From: Hyphomicrobiales bacterium
Lineage (GTDB): Bacteria; Pseudomonadota; Alphaproteobacteria; Rhizobiales; Rhizobiaceae
Length of the DNA: 64,000 nt
Reading direction: 5' to 3'
NCBI GenBank assembly: GCA_900471925.1
Contig: UCGV01000012.1
Coordinates: forward strand, 62,001 to 126,000
Notes under the pieces: generated by a model
Told to the model about the DNA's origin: nothing
What the model saw: only the letters and a program-made list of their open reading frames with translations
The model's database searches: none
Translations under genes and position numbers: made by a program
Shown here: one piece after another, positions 44,204 through 53,297 of the stretch
How positions within the stretch are numbered: the stretch's first letter is position 1
Layout: every line of letters begins with the position of its first letter

Positions 44204-45451
44204 CTAGACAGGGTCCGGTTCGCGGCGATCCGACCGCGCTCTGCTGTTGCGGGCTGCCCAGCTTTTCAGGCGCAGCCCGTTGAGCTTGATGAAGCCCTCG
44301 GCATCATGATGGTCGTAGGCACCGGAGCCTTCTTCGAAGGTGACGAGATCCATCTGATAGAGCGAACCGGGAGAACTGCGGGCGATCACGGTCGCAGAAC
44401 CCTTGTAGAGGCTGAGCGTAACCTCGCCGCTGACATGGGTCTGGCTATGGTCGATCAAGGCTTGCAGCATCTCCCGCTCCGGAGAAAACCAGAGGCCGTT
44501 ATAGATCAGCGCGGCGTAGCGCGGCATGATCTCATCCTTCAGATGCGCCGCGCCGCGATCGAGCGTGATGGATTCGATGCCGCGATGCGCGGCAAGAAGA
44601 ATCGTGCCGCCGGGCGTCTCATAGACGCCACGTGATTTCATTCCGACGAAACGGTTCTCGACCAGATCGACCCTTCCGATTCCATGTCGACCGCCCAACC
44701 TGTTGAGTTCCGTCAGGAGTGCTGCAGGCGTCAGGGCGCGGCCATTCACGGAGACCGCATCGCCTTTTTCAAAGCAAATGACGATTGTCTCCGGCTCGTC
44801 CGGCGCATGTCTAGGGTCTGCTGTTCGCTGATAGACGTGGGGAGGCGCAATGACCGAGGGATCCTCGAGGATCTTGCCTTCTGTCGATGTATGCAGGAGG
44901 TTTGCATCGATGGAGAAGGGAGCCTCGCCTCGCTTATCCCTGGGAATGGCGATCTGATGCCTTTCAGCATATTCGATCAGCTGCGTGCGCGATTGAATAT
45001 CCCATTCTCGCCAGGGCGCGATGATCCTGAGCGACGGATCGAGCGCATTTGCCGCCAGTTCGAAACGGACTTGATCATTGCCCTTGCCGGTCGCTCCATG
45101 GGCGATAGCGTCGGCACCGACCTCATTTGCTATGTTGACGAGGTGTTTGGCGATCAGCGGCCGGGCGATGGAAGAGCCAAGCAGATATTGCCCCTCATAA
45201 AGCGTATTGGCCCGGAACATCGGAAAGACGAAATCACGAACGAATTCCTCCCTGACGTCAACGATACGAATATCCCTGACGCCAAGCCTCTCCGCCTTGG
45301 CACGCGCGGGTTCCAGTTCTTCATCCTGGCCGAGATCGGCCGTGAAGGTAACCACCTCGCATTGATAGGTTTCCTGCAGCCATTTGAGAATGATGGAGGT
45401 GTCCAGGCCTCCCGAATAGGACAGCACAATCTTCCCGATCTTTTCCGCCAT
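44204..45451 (-). CDS. argG: Argininosuccinate synthase
   Basis: A 415-residue ArgG joining citrulline and aspartate with ATP. ATP-binding SGGLDTS (residues 13-19), GATGKGNDQVRFE and the substrate loop VENRFVGMKSRGVYETPGG are present. The C-terminus (ARSDRREPDPV) is slightly longer than usual. It is divergent from an Lrp-type regulator with a perfect palindrome between, an unusual layout for a housekeeping argG, so it may be a second, specifically regulated copy. Confidence 0.95.
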   Translation of the reverse strand: MAEKIGKIVLSYSGGLDTSIILKWLQETYQCEVVTFTADLGQDEELEPARAKAERLGVRDIRIVDVREEFVRDFVFPMFRANTLYEGQYLLGSSIARPLIAKHLVNIANEVGADAIAHGATGKGNDQVRFELAANALDPSLRIIAPWREWDIQSRTQLIEYAERHQIAIPRDKRGEAPFSIDANLLHTSTEGKILEDPSVIAPPHVYQRTADPRHAPDEPETIVICFEKGDAVSVNGRALTPAALLTELNRLGGRHGIGRVDLVENRFVGMKSRGVYETPGGTILLAAHRGIESITLDRGAAHLKDEIMPRYAALIYNGLWFSPEREMLQALIDHSQTHVSGEVTLSLYKGSATVIARSSPGSLYQMDLVTFEEGSGAYDHHDAEGFIKLNGLRLKSWAARNSRARSDRREPDPV

Positions 45452-45538
45452 TACCGTCGCCCCAAGTTGAAGATGGCGAAACGGTAGGCCAATTCCTGCG
45501 CAATGAGCTTGCTAAGAGTTCACAATTTCGGAATATAT

Positions 45539-45553
45539 TGGCATATTATGCCA
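45539..45553. promoter_or_regulatory. Perfect palindrome between argG and Lrp-type gene
   Basis: TGGCATATTATGCCA has 7-base perfect arms around one T. It is 26 bases before the Lrp GTG start and 88 before the argG start; a good AsnC/Lrp site. Confidence 0.65.
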
Positions 45554-45578
45554 TAAAGCATTTCATTGGAGCTATATC

Positions 45579-46049
45579 GTGCCATCCACCCTGGACGAGA
45601 TCGACCGGCGTATTCTGAAGGTGCTTCAGCGAGATGGACGCATTTCCAATATCGATCTTGCGAAGGAAGTCGGGCTTTCTCCGTCGCCGTGCTTGCGCCG
45701 TGTCCGGCTTCTGGAGGAAGCTGGAATCATCGACCGCTACGTGGCCGTTCTTGATCCGACAAAGGTAGGGGCTGGCCTGACGGTATTCGCCCGCGTCTGG
45801 TTCAAAACGCAGGATGCACAGGTCACCCTGCAGTTCGCGGAGGCAGTGAGGCGATTCCCGGAGGTGATGGAATGTTATCTGACAACCGGGGAATGCGATG
45901 CCATCCTGCGCATCGTCACGGCAGACCTTCACAGCTACTGGCGGTTCCAGGCCGACCATCTGACCCGTATTCCAAGCGTGCTGAACGTCAAGACGGATGT
46001 TCCGATGGAAACTCTCAAGCGAAGTTTCGAACTGCCCCTTGCGCCGTAA
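45579..46049 (+). CDS. Lrp/AsnC-family regulator
   Basis: A 156-residue Lrp/AsnC protein from a GTG: helix-turn-helix SNIDLAKEVGLSPSPCLRRV, then the RAM ligand domain (VMECYLTTGECDAILRIVTA). Probably senses an amino acid such as arginine or a relative and controls the divergent argG through the palindrome next to its promoter. Confidence 0.93.
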   Translation: MPSTLDEIDRRILKVLQRDGRISNIDLAKEVGLSPSPCLRRVRLLEEAGIIDRYVAVLDPTKVGAGLTVFARVWFKTQDAQVTLQFAEAVRRFPEVMECYLTTGECDAILRIVTADLHSYWRFQADHLTRIPSVLNVKTDVPMETLKRSFELPLAP

Positions 46050-46218
46050 TCGGCATCCGATCACCTCAGTGTCATCAATAGCTTGACACTCGGCGGGAAT
46101 ATCATCGGCCTGCGCATTGCTTGCGCGCCGGGGACACTGTATTTGCGGAAGCGGTATCTGCGTATTCGCTCATGAATAAGCGCCGGCGCGAAAACCGACG
46201 ATAGGAAACGAGGGCATC

Positions 46219-46602
46219 TTGACGAAACCGGCCGTGACCAAGGAAACGGGATTTCGCCATTTCATGGCGGCGGCTGGCTATTCGCTCGCGGGCTTCCAGC
46301 GGGTGCTCAGGGAATCGGCTTTCCGGCAGGAGATCGGCTTCTTCGTCGCGGCGCTGATCCTGCTTTTCCTCATCGGGGCCGATGCAATCGAATTCGTCGT
46401 CACGACGCTGCTTTTCCTCGGGCTGTTTTCCATCGAGGCGATGAATACGGCTGTCGAGGAAGTGATCGACCGGATTTCACCGGAAATCTCGATCGTCGGC
46501 AAACATGCCAAGGATCTCGGCTCCTTCGCAGTGACCTGCATGATCGCCGCCTGCTGCCTTTATCTCGGCTATGTGATCTGCCGCCACCTGTTCTTCGTAT
46601 GA
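46219..46602 (+). CDS. dgkA: Diacylglycerol kinase
   Basis: A 127-residue integral membrane DgkA with three helices. Signature ESAFRQEIG and the catalytic region SIEAMNTAVEEVIDRISPE are intact. It recycles diacylglycerol to phosphatidic acid in the inner membrane. The start is TTG at 46219; GGAAACGAGGG lies upstream. Convergent with the histidine kinase gene (11 bases). Confidence 0.94.
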   Translation: MTKPAVTKETGFRHFMAAAGYSLAGFQRVLRESAFRQEIGFFVAALILLFLIGADAIEFVVTTLLFLGLFSIEAMNTAVEEVIDRISPEISIVGKHAKDLGSFAVTCMIAACCLYLGYVICRHLFFV

Positions 46603-46613
46603 GAGCAAGATAG

Positions 46614-48149
46614 TCAGGCGAAGCTCCTGCGCTTCTTGATTACCGGCTGCGCTTCTTCCACCGCCGGGACGCTCTGGAGCACGCGCCTGGCCGGCAGAAT
46701 GGCGATGACCTCGGTGCCTTCGCGCAGCTTGGATTTCAGGATGAACTGGCCGTCATGCTTCGCGAGAATCGCCTGAACGATCGGCAAGCCGAGGCCGGTG
46801 CCCTGTTCGGCGCTCTTGATGGCGATCGAGCCCTGGCCGAAAGCCGAGAGCACGACCGGAATTTCTTCCTCGGGAATACCGGGGCCATTATCCCTGATGG
46901 AGATGTACTGGCCGCCTCCGGCAGTCCAGCCGACCTTGACGTTGATTTCTCCACCCTGAGGCGTGAATTTCACGGCATTCGAAAGCAGGTTCAGCACGAC
47001 CTGGCGCATGGATTTCTCATCCGCCCAGATCGCCGGCAGCTGGCGCTCCACCTGATCGTTAATGGTGATGTTCTTGGCGCGGGCGCGCAGCTGCACCATA
47101 CCGATGCAGTCTTCGGTAATATCGAGCAGCGAAATCGCTTCTTCGCTCAACTCATACTTGCCGGCTTCGATGCGTGAGAGATCGAGGATTTCGTTGATGA
47201 GATCGAGCAGATGCTGGCCGGAACGATGGATATCGCCGGCATATTCCTTGTAGATCGGGTTGGCGAGCGGCCCCATGACCTCTGCCGACATGACCTCGGA
47301 GAAGCCGAGAATGGCGTTCAGCGGCGTGCGCAGCTCATGCGACATGGACGCGAGGAAGCGCGACTTGGCAAGATTTGCCTCCTCGGCGCGGCGCCGGGCC
47401 TCGTCCGACATGGATTTCGCCACTTCCAGCTCGGCGATCAGATCGTCCTTTTCCGACTGGTAGGACAGGATCTTGAGGTTCGACTGGAAAAGCCGGTCGC
47501 TGATGTAATTGAAGAAGACGACTGTCGTGGTGAAGACGCCGGTGAGGCAGATCTCGAGAATATCGCGTGACAGGCCAGCCTTTGCCGCAAGCGCCACCAC
47601 CGCCGGCGTGAAGCCGACGAGCACGGCGGGCGTCAGCATGAAGTTCGACATCGTGCTGACCGAAAGGGCGATCAGCAGGGTTGCGCCCTTATAAAGAATG
47701 AAGGTCGAGGGTTCGCAGGCCGTGCAGTCGTTCAGCGCGAAGAAGGCCCAGCAGCAGCCGATCAGGAACTGACCGGCCAGAAGCAGCCTGCGCCAGCGGC
47801 GCACGGCATCGGCCGATATGTCCTGTTTCTTGGCGCGGCGTGCCAACAGCATATTGACGGCATGGCAGGTCAGCGTCAGCAGCGCCCAGAAGAACAGGCT
47901 GGCATCCTCGGTGAGATAGGTGCCGAGGGCAGCGACGATGATGACGAAAAGCGGCATGATCGCTGCGCCCTGAAGGGCGGTGGCGACATACATTTTCAGG
48001 ATGTCACGATCGAAGGCGGAACTGGAGGCATGGCCGGATTGCAGGCGTTCCCGCGTCTGCCGCACGGCCTTGGACACGGCCTTGTTGCGGTGGCTGCGTG
48101 ATTTGTCGACAATGATCTTGTCGGTTGATGTGCTGACGCCGGTACTCAT
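46614..48149 (-). CDS. PleC/DivJ-like membrane histidine kinase
   Basis: A 511-residue kinase. Six or so hydrophobic helices span residues ~55-220, a short coiled coil (LIAELEVAKSMSDEARRRAE) follows, then the dimerisation domain with His271 in SMSHELRTPLNAILGFSEVM and a complete ATPase domain (N box NLLSNAVKFTP, G1 DNGPGIP, G2 GTGLGLPIV). The His region and the following GPLANPIYKEYAGDIHRSG match the alphaproteobacterial PleC/DivJ/PdhS group that acts on DivK-like regulators. Start at 48149; a GTG two codons earlier is possible. Confidence 0.88.
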   Translation of the reverse strand: MSTGVSTSTDKIIVDKSRSHRNKAVSKAVRQTRERLQSGHASSSAFDRDILKMYVATALQGAAIMPLFVIIVAALGTYLTEDASLFFWALLTLTCHAVNMLLARRAKKQDISADAVRRWRRLLLAGQFLIGCCWAFFALNDCTACEPSTFILYKGATLLIALSVSTMSNFMLTPAVLVGFTPAVVALAAKAGLSRDILEICLTGVFTTTVVFFNYISDRLFQSNLKILSYQSEKDDLIAELEVAKSMSDEARRRAEEANLAKSRFLASMSHELRTPLNAILGFSEVMSAEVMGPLANPIYKEYAGDIHRSGQHLLDLINEILDLSRIEAGKYELSEEAISLLDITEDCIGMVQLRARAKNITINDQVERQLPAIWADEKSMRQVVLNLLSNAVKFTPQGGEINVKVGWTAGGGQYISIRDNGPGIPEEEIPVVLSAFGQGSIAIKSAEQGTGLGLPIVQAILAKHDGQFILKSKLREGTEVIAILPARRVLQSVPAVEEAQPVIKKRRSFA

Positions 48150-48255
48150 GTGCACGTTGAAACTTTGCCTGCAGATGAATAAGAGCTTAACTCACAATTC
48201 TTAAGAAGGCGTTTGCCATCTTTGCCAAGGATTTGTTTTGCAAGGAGGCGAAAGC

Positions 48256-48801
48256 GTGGCAGGGCTATTTCGGTTGACCCGAGACGGTGCAACCGCGCTG
48301 AGTTTTCTTGTCCTCGTTGCATTAATTGCGGCGAAGCTGAACGACAGGCCCGACATTGTTCATCAGGGCGCCTTCCATGCGGCAGACGGCGACAGCCTCG
48401 TTCTCGATGGTCAGCGCATGCGATTGAAGGGCATCGACGCGCCGGAACTGTCGCAGACCTGCGAGCGGGCAGGGCAGGTCTGGCCCTGCGGCCGACAGGC
48501 CCAGCGCGCCTTGCAGCAACTCGTTGGCGAAAGCGGCACGCGTTGCGGCGGCAGCGAACATGACCGCTACGACCGCCTGCTCGTCACCTGCACGAATGAT
48601 GGCGGCAATATCAACGCGCGCATGGTCGCCTCGGGCATGGCCGTTTCCTATGGCGGCTACCGGCAGGAAGAACAGCAGGCGAGGACGGCTATGCTAGGGC
48701 TCTGGGCCGGCCATTTCGAAATGCCCAGGGATGTCCGCGATCAGGCACGGCACGAAAGCTCCGGTCTGCAGCGGCTGATCGGCGGATGGACGGGGTGGTG
48801 A
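48256..48801 (+). CDS. Thermonuclease (SNase)-like exported nuclease
   Basis: A 181-residue protein with an N-terminal membrane/signal segment (SFLVLVALIAAKL) and an SNase domain: active-site MRLKGIDAPELSQ with Arg, Asp and Glu, and HDRYDRLLVTC with the second Arg. GTG start at 48256 is set by AAGGAGG 8 bases upstream. Probably a cell-surface or periplasmic nuclease. Its stop overlaps the start of the glycosylase gene (TGATG). Confidence 0.9.
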   Translation: MAGLFRLTRDGATALSFLVLVALIAAKLNDRPDIVHQGAFHAADGDSLVLDGQRMRLKGIDAPELSQTCERAGQVWPCGRQAQRALQQLVGESGTRCGGSEHDRYDRLLVTCTNDGGNINARMVASGMAVSYGGYRQEEQQARTAMLGLWAGHFEMPRDVRDQARHESSGLQRLIGGWTGW

Positions 48802-49442
48802 TGACGCAGACTGCCTCCGATGACGGACTGGACCCGCTGCGGGCGGAAATCGCCGCGTGCCGGATCTGTCGCGATGCGCCACTGCGCGGCGTCGAGAATC
48901 GGCTGCCGCATGAGCCCCGGCCGGTTGCAGTGATTTCGACAAAAGCCCGGATATTGATCGCGGGGCAGGCGCCGGGGCTGCGCGTGCATGAAAGCGGGCT
49001 GCCGTTCGACGATGCCTCCGGCGACCGGCTGCGGCAATGGCTGCAGGTGGACCGGCCGACTTTCTATGACAGGGATCGGTTCACGATCGTGCCGATGGGC
49101 TTCTGCTTTCCCGGTTACGACGCAAAGGGCAGCGACCTGCCGCCCAGGCGGGAATGCGCGCCGGCATGGCGCCAGAGGACGCTTGCTGCCATGCCGCAGA
49201 TCGAGCTGGTGCTTGCGGTCGGTGGTTACGCGCAGGCCTGGCATATGAAAGATATCCGGCGTGAAAACATGACGGAGACGGTCCGGGCCTGGCGCGACAG
49301 CCTCTCCATGCCGGGCGGGCCTGCCGTGTTGCCGCTACCGCACCCGAGTTGGCGCAATAGCGGCTGGATCAAGCGCAACATGTGGTTCGAGGAGGAGCTG
49401 CTTCCGGAGCTGCGGGCTCGAATCAAAATGCTCGCCTTCTGA
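48801..49442 (+). CDS. Uracil-DNA glycosylase family protein
   Basis: A 213-residue member of the UDG superfamily: CRICRDAPL near the N-terminus (Cys pair), motif GQAPGLRVHESGLPFDDASG, and the C-terminal PLPHPSWRNSGW equivalent to HPSxxN. It lacks the four-Cys Fe-S set of family 4/5, so only the family is claimed. Translationally coupled to the upstream nuclease gene, which suggests a shared DNA-processing role. Confidence 0.88.
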   Translation: MTQTASDDGLDPLRAEIAACRICRDAPLRGVENRLPHEPRPVAVISTKARILIAGQAPGLRVHESGLPFDDASGDRLRQWLQVDRPTFYDRDRFTIVPMGFCFPGYDAKGSDLPPRRECAPAWRQRTLAAMPQIELVLAVGGYAQAWHMKDIRRENMTETVRAWRDSLSMPGGPAVLPLPHPSWRNSGWIKRNMWFEEELLPELRARIKMLAF

Positions 49443-49512
49443 AACAAATTTCTTTTCGCAGCCCGGAATCGCGCTATACAAGGAATATAATTCGAAAAGG
49501 GCTGATTTTCGC

Positions 49513-50001
49513 ATGGACCGTCTCGACCGAAAGATACTGCGCCTGCTCCAGGAAGACTCGACGCTTGCTGTCGCCGACCTCGCCAAGAAGGTCGGGCTTT
49601 CGACGACGCCCTGCTGGCGGCGTATCCAGAAGATGGAGGAAGACGGCGTTATCAAGCGCCGCGTGGCGATTCTCGATCCGGAAAAGGTCAACACCAAGGT
49701 CACGGTGTTCGTATCGATCCGTACGGCGACCCATTCGATCGAGTGGCTGCGCCGATTCTCCGAAGTGGTGGCGGAATTCCCCGAAGTGGTCGAATTCTAT
49801 CGCATGAGCGGCGATGTGGATTACCTGCTGCGCGTCGTCGTGCCCGATATCGCGGCTTATGACGCCTTCTACAAGCGGATGATCGCCAAGATCGAGATTC
49901 GCGACGTCTCCTCCGCCTTCGCAATGGAGCAGATCAAGTATTCGACGCAGCTGCCGCTCGACTACATGCTTCTTGATACCGCGAAGTCCAACGAGGATTG
50001 A
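49513..50001 (+). CDS. Lrp/AsnC-family regulator
   Basis: A 162-residue Lrp-type regulator: MDRLDRKILRLLQEDSTLAV, HTH ADLAKKVGLSTTPCWRRIQK, RAM domain VVEFYRMSGDVDYLLRVVVP. Close to global Lrp-like proteins of rhizobia. Transcribed alone and ended by a strong hairpin at 50039. Confidence 0.95.
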   Translation: MDRLDRKILRLLQEDSTLAVADLAKKVGLSTTPCWRRIQKMEEDGVIKRRVAILDPEKVNTKVTVFVSIRTATHSIEWLRRFSEVVAEFPEVVEFYRMSGDVDYLLRVVVPDIAAYDAFYKRMIAKIEIRDVSSAFAMEQIKYSTQLPLDYMLLDTAKSNED

Positions 50002-50038
50002 CGGGGCAGGCGCTTTGCCTGCGCATCGACGATTGCTG

Positions 50039-50067
50039 ACGGGCGCGAGCGAATCGCGCCCGTTTTC
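50039..50067 (+). terminator. Terminator of Lrp-type gene
   Basis: ACGGGCGCGA (50039-50048) and TCGCGCCCGT (50054-50063), five-base loop, followed by TTTC. Confidence 0.85.
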
Positions 50068-50231
50068 ATTTCTGGCTCGCGTTTTCGTCCAATATCGAGG
50101 CTTCGGGCCCGAACAAGCTTCGCCGAGGATCTTGCGCCCGGGGCGACTCAGGTTCTCACCCATTAGTTTTGATGGGCCAAACGGGCGTCGAGCCCTTGAC
50201 GGCGACCGGAAAGCTTTCCATTTTGTAATCT

Positions 50232-50384
50232 TCCTGTCACGGAACTATGCGAATCCACGCCACACATGAGCTGGATCGTGCGCGGGAGGCGCGGATGCTG
50301 GTTCGTGAGAGGTGATCCGGGGGGTACCGGGAACACTTTCGTGATGCCCGTGCAGCGCAATCTCGAGCGTTGCGCGTTTTTTTT
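50232..50384 (+). ncRNA. Candidate small RNA
   Basis: A hairpin GCGCAA (50355-50360)/TTGCGC (50370-50375) followed by eight T (50377-50384) ends no gene. A possible promoter lies upstream: TTGACG (50196-50201), 17-base spacer, CATTTT (50219-50224). The implied transcript is about 150 bases. The end is firm; the start is a guess. Confidence 0.5.
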
Positions 50385-50893
50385 GAGTCCCTGGCGAAAC
50401 GTTTAAGCATCGCCAGAATAGGTGCCTGCGGGTGTTCCTACACCCTGAAGTAGGCCGCAAATCGATTAATGGTCGCAATCTGCACCATTAGGTTCGATTT
50501 CAGGACACCATGTCCTAATCTCCGATCTTTATATGATCCTTAGCCGGCGCTAAGGTCCGGCCTGCTTCGCGAAATGTCGAGTTTTTCTCCATTTTGCGGC
50601 GCATTGGGAGGCATCATTCAAGCCGCTTGCGATAACCCCTGGGGTTACCGCGGCGGCATTTGCGCGTTAACTATCTAACTCCTTGAAATTGTTGTATAAA
50701 AACCACGCTTTCGCCAGAAAGCATGTGTGCGCCCCGCCGCTGTGCTGTTCACGAATTGCTACAGTCTGATGTCTGTGGGATGAACGTCCGGCGGTTCGAT
50801 CGATCCGCAAGCCGTAAGGCAGTTAAAACGGGTCGGCTTTGGATCTTCGGAAACAGAGTAAAGCCCCGATCGACAAAGGAGTGGAATTCTACA
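50385..50893. promoter_or_regulatory. Upstream region of porin gene
   Basis: About 500 bases without a supported gene. It contains small hairpins (GGGTGT...ACACCC near 50430-50445), the 23-base palindrome at 50629-50651, and an A+T-rich patch ending TATAAA (50695-50700) likely to be the promoter. This implies a leader of roughly 185 bases before the porin ATG. Confidence 0.5.
50629..50651. promoter_or_regulatory. 23-base palindrome upstream of porin
   Basis: Arms GCGATAACCCC and GGGGTTACCGC around a central T match at 10 of 11 positions. It lies about 45 bases before the TATAAA patch, an activator- or repressor-site position. Confidence 0.55.
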
Positions 50894-51922
50894 ATGAACA
50901 TCAAGATGGTATTGCTTGCGTCGGCAGCAGCTTTTGCTGCATCGACCCCGGTACTCGCAGCAGACGCAATCGTTGCTGCAGAGCCGGAGCCGGTTGAATA
51001 TGTTCGCGTCTGCGACGCTTACGGCACTGGCTACTTCTACATCCCGGGCACGGAAACCTGCCTGAAGATCGAAGGCTACATCCGTTTCCAGGTTAACGTT
51101 GGCGAAAACACCGGCGGCGACTCTGACTGGGATGCAACGACCCGTGGTCAGGTTCAGTTCACTGCCAAGAGCGACACCGAGTACGGTCCGCTCACGGGCG
51201 TAATCGTTCTTCAGGCAAACGCTGACAACGCGACGGACCAGTCGACGGTTCTCGACTCCGCTTACCTCGACGTTGCCGGCTTCCGCGCTGGTCTGTTCTA
51301 CTCCTGGTGGGACGATGGTCTCTCCGGCGAAACGGACGATATCGGTTCTGTCGTAACGCTGCACAACTCGCTGCGTTACCAGTACGAAACCGGTTCCTTC
51401 TACGCTGGTATCAGCGTTGACGAACTCGAAGACGGCGTCTTCAAGGTCGGCGAAGATCCGAACAACGTCGGCGTTGCTGTTGGCATCGGCGGCACGGCTG
51501 GCGCATTCAGCTACCAGGTAACTGCTGGCTACGACTTCGACAACGAAGACGGCGCTGTTCGCGCTATGGGTACGGTTGACGTCGGTCCGGGCACGCTCGG
51601 CCTCGCAGCTGTATACTCCAGCGGCCCGAACTCCTACTACTCGCAGGCTGAATGGGCAGTTGCTGCCGAATACGCCATCAAGGCAACTGACAAGCTGAAG
51701 ATCACCCCGGCTGTTCAGTACTACGGCAACTACTACGGCACTCCGGACACCGTTGGCGTTCCGGATGACTTCGACGGTCTCGGCGATGCCTGGAAGGTCG
51801 GTCTGACGGTTGACTACCAGATCGTAGACAACTTCTACGCCAAGGCTTCCGTACAGTACCTCGATCCGGAAGATGGCGACGACGTAACGACCGGTTACTT
51901 CCGTCTGCAGCGCTCGTTCTAA
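50894..51922 (+). CDS. ropA: Rhizobial outer-membrane porin (porin_2, RopA-like)
   Basis: A 342-residue porin: signal peptide MNIKMVLLASAAAFAASTPV with cleavage after LA, the Cys-containing start VCDAYGTGYFYIPGTETCLK common to alphaproteobacterial porins, alternating beta strands, and a terminal Phe. It forms a trimeric outer-membrane channel. Codons are strongly restricted (GCT, GTT, CGT/CGC, AAC, TAC), unlike neighbours, a mark of very high expression. AAAGGAG precedes the ATG at 50894; the frame extends upstream to 50723 but without signal-peptide sense. RopA-type name is by resemblance. Confidence 0.93.
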   Translation: MNIKMVLLASAAAFAASTPVLAADAIVAAEPEPVEYVRVCDAYGTGYFYIPGTETCLKIEGYIRFQVNVGENTGGDSDWDATTRGQVQFTAKSDTEYGPLTGVIVLQANADNATDQSTVLDSAYLDVAGFRAGLFYSWWDDGLSGETDDIGSVVTLHNSLRYQYETGSFYAGISVDELEDGVFKVGEDPNNVGVAVGIGGTAGAFSYQVTAGYDFDNEDGAVRAMGTVDVGPGTLGLAAVYSSGPNSYYSQAEWAVAAEYAIKATDKLKITPAVQYYGNYYGTPDTVGVPDDFDGLGDAWKVGLTVDYQIVDNFYAKASVQYLDPEDGDDVTTGYFRLQRSF

Positions 51923-51935
51923 TTTGAACGACGGA

Positions 51936-51958
51936 ACCCCCGGCTTCGTGCCGGGGGT
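51936..51958 (+). terminator. Terminator of porin gene
   Basis: ACCCCCGGC (51936-51944) and GCCGGGGGT (51950-51958) around TTCGT; perfect 9-base stem 14 bases past the stop. The T-run is weak. Confidence 0.75.
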
Positions 51959-52362
51959 CTCCAACCTATCAGTTTCTGATCAGAATGACCTCCGATCAGT
52001 AACGAGGGACTGGTCCGGTTTTCCCTGCTGGGCCAGTCCTTTGCAGCTGAAAGCCGATGTCGGGCCGGAGCGCCGCCACGCTCGCGGGTCTTCGTTTTCA
52101 GCAGGCTTTCCGTGAGTGCTTCGCAGATGCGAAGCCGGTCAAAATTCCTGGTTTTTTGCTGTTGTCTTTGATTGGTCGCACCCTATTTTATTGTGCGTTG
52201 CACACCTTTTCGTTGTGATTTTTCACCAGGTTGAGTGCGCGTCCAGACCGGTTTCATTCTGCCTGAAACGGTGCCAATAATGTGACTGTAACGTGACAGA
52301 TAAGGCGTTATAGCTATTTCAGGGGCTGGCATTCATTACTACTCTCGGGTAGGTACGGGATA
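51959..52362. other. Intergenic stretch, no supported gene
   Basis: About 400 bases between porin and LysR. The second half is A+T-rich (ctattttattgtgcgttg) and presumably carries the LysR promoter. No clear hairpin with a T-run. Confidence 0.5.
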
Positions 52363-53295
52363 ATGGACGATCTTAATGACTATTTCTATTTTGCAGCCGT
52401 TGTCTCCAGTGGGGGATTTGCCTCCGCAAGTAGAACTTTAAAGATCCCGCGGTCGAAACTCAGCAGGCGTGTCAGCCGGCTGGAGGAATGCCTCGGCGCA
52501 AGGCTGATCGAGCGATCGACACGTCACTTCCGGGTGACAGAGATCGGTCAAGCTTTCTACGAGCAGTGCCAGACGATCCTGCGGGAAACCGATCGCGCCA
52601 AGTCGATCGTCACGGAGGCCCAGTCCGATCCGCAGGGGATCGTGCGCATGGGCTGCCCGCTCGGGCTCATCGATATCTCGCTCGGCGCCGTACTGCCGGA
52701 ATTTCTGGAGCGCTATCCCAAGATCAAGCTGCAGATCATCGGCTCGGACCGGCGCACCGATCTCATCAACGAGCGGATCGATGTGGAAGTGCGGGCGGCC
52801 AGCGAGCCGGAAACGCAGACGAGCCTGACGATGCGCAAGCTCGACCGCGCGAAGCGCATTCTCGTCGCCAGCCCGTCGCTGGTACAGCGCATGGGCAGGC
52901 TCGAATGCGTCGACGACCTCGGCAATGCGCCGACGCTTGCCATGTCCACATGGATGTCCTTCCACACCTGGGAGCTGGTCGGTCCCGACGGCGAGAAGAA
53001 GGTGGTGCGCCACCAGCCGCGGCTGACCTGCCGCAGCATGACGGCGATCCTCGATGCTGCACGCGCCGGTGTCGGCTACGGCCTGCTTCTGGAGCATGCC
53101 TGCGCGACGGATATCCAGTCGGGCCGGCTGGTGCGGGTGCTGCCGGAATGGCAGACGGTGGAGAGCGAATTCTATCTGGTCTTCACCACCACCAAGGGCA
53201 TGCCGCCGGCGGTGCGGGTGCTGATCGATTTCCTTGTCGAGAAATCCAAGCAACATCAGATCGTTACGACCAGCGCTGCAATCGCTGCCGAATAG
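52363..53295 (+). CDS. LysR-family transcriptional regulator
   Basis: A 310-residue LysR protein: MDDLNDYFYFAAVVSSGGFA, HTH ASRTLKIPRSKLSRRVSRLE, effector domain (VRMGCPLGLIDISLGAVLPE). The Asp-rich N-terminus and SRLEECLGARLIERSTRHF are typical of the group that represses quinone reductase or pirin genes. No divergent partner; the nearest gene downstream is convergent. Confidence 0.92.
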   Translation: MDDLNDYFYFAAVVSSGGFASASRTLKIPRSKLSRRVSRLEECLGARLIERSTRHFRVTEIGQAFYEQCQTILRETDRAKSIVTEAQSDPQGIVRMGCPLGLIDISLGAVLPEFLERYPKIKLQIIGSDRRTDLINERIDVEVRAASEPETQTSLTMRKLDRAKRILVASPSLVQRMGRLECVDDLGNAPTLAMSTWMSFHTWELVGPDGEKKVVRHQPRLTCRSMTAILDAARAGVGYGLLLEHACATDIQSGRLVRVLPEWQTVESEFYLVFTTTKGMPPAVRVLIDFLVEKSKQHQIVTTSAAIAAE

Positions 53296-53297
53296 GG

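Noticed and set aside
48184..48206. CtrA-like TTAAC...TTAA upstream of the PleC/DivJ-like kinase
   Set aside because: The spacing between halves is about 9-10 bases rather than 7, so it does not fit the CtrA consensus.
50723..50893. N-terminal extension of the porin frame
   Set aside because: The extension has no signal-peptide logic; AAAGGAG and a typical signal peptide fix the start at 50894.
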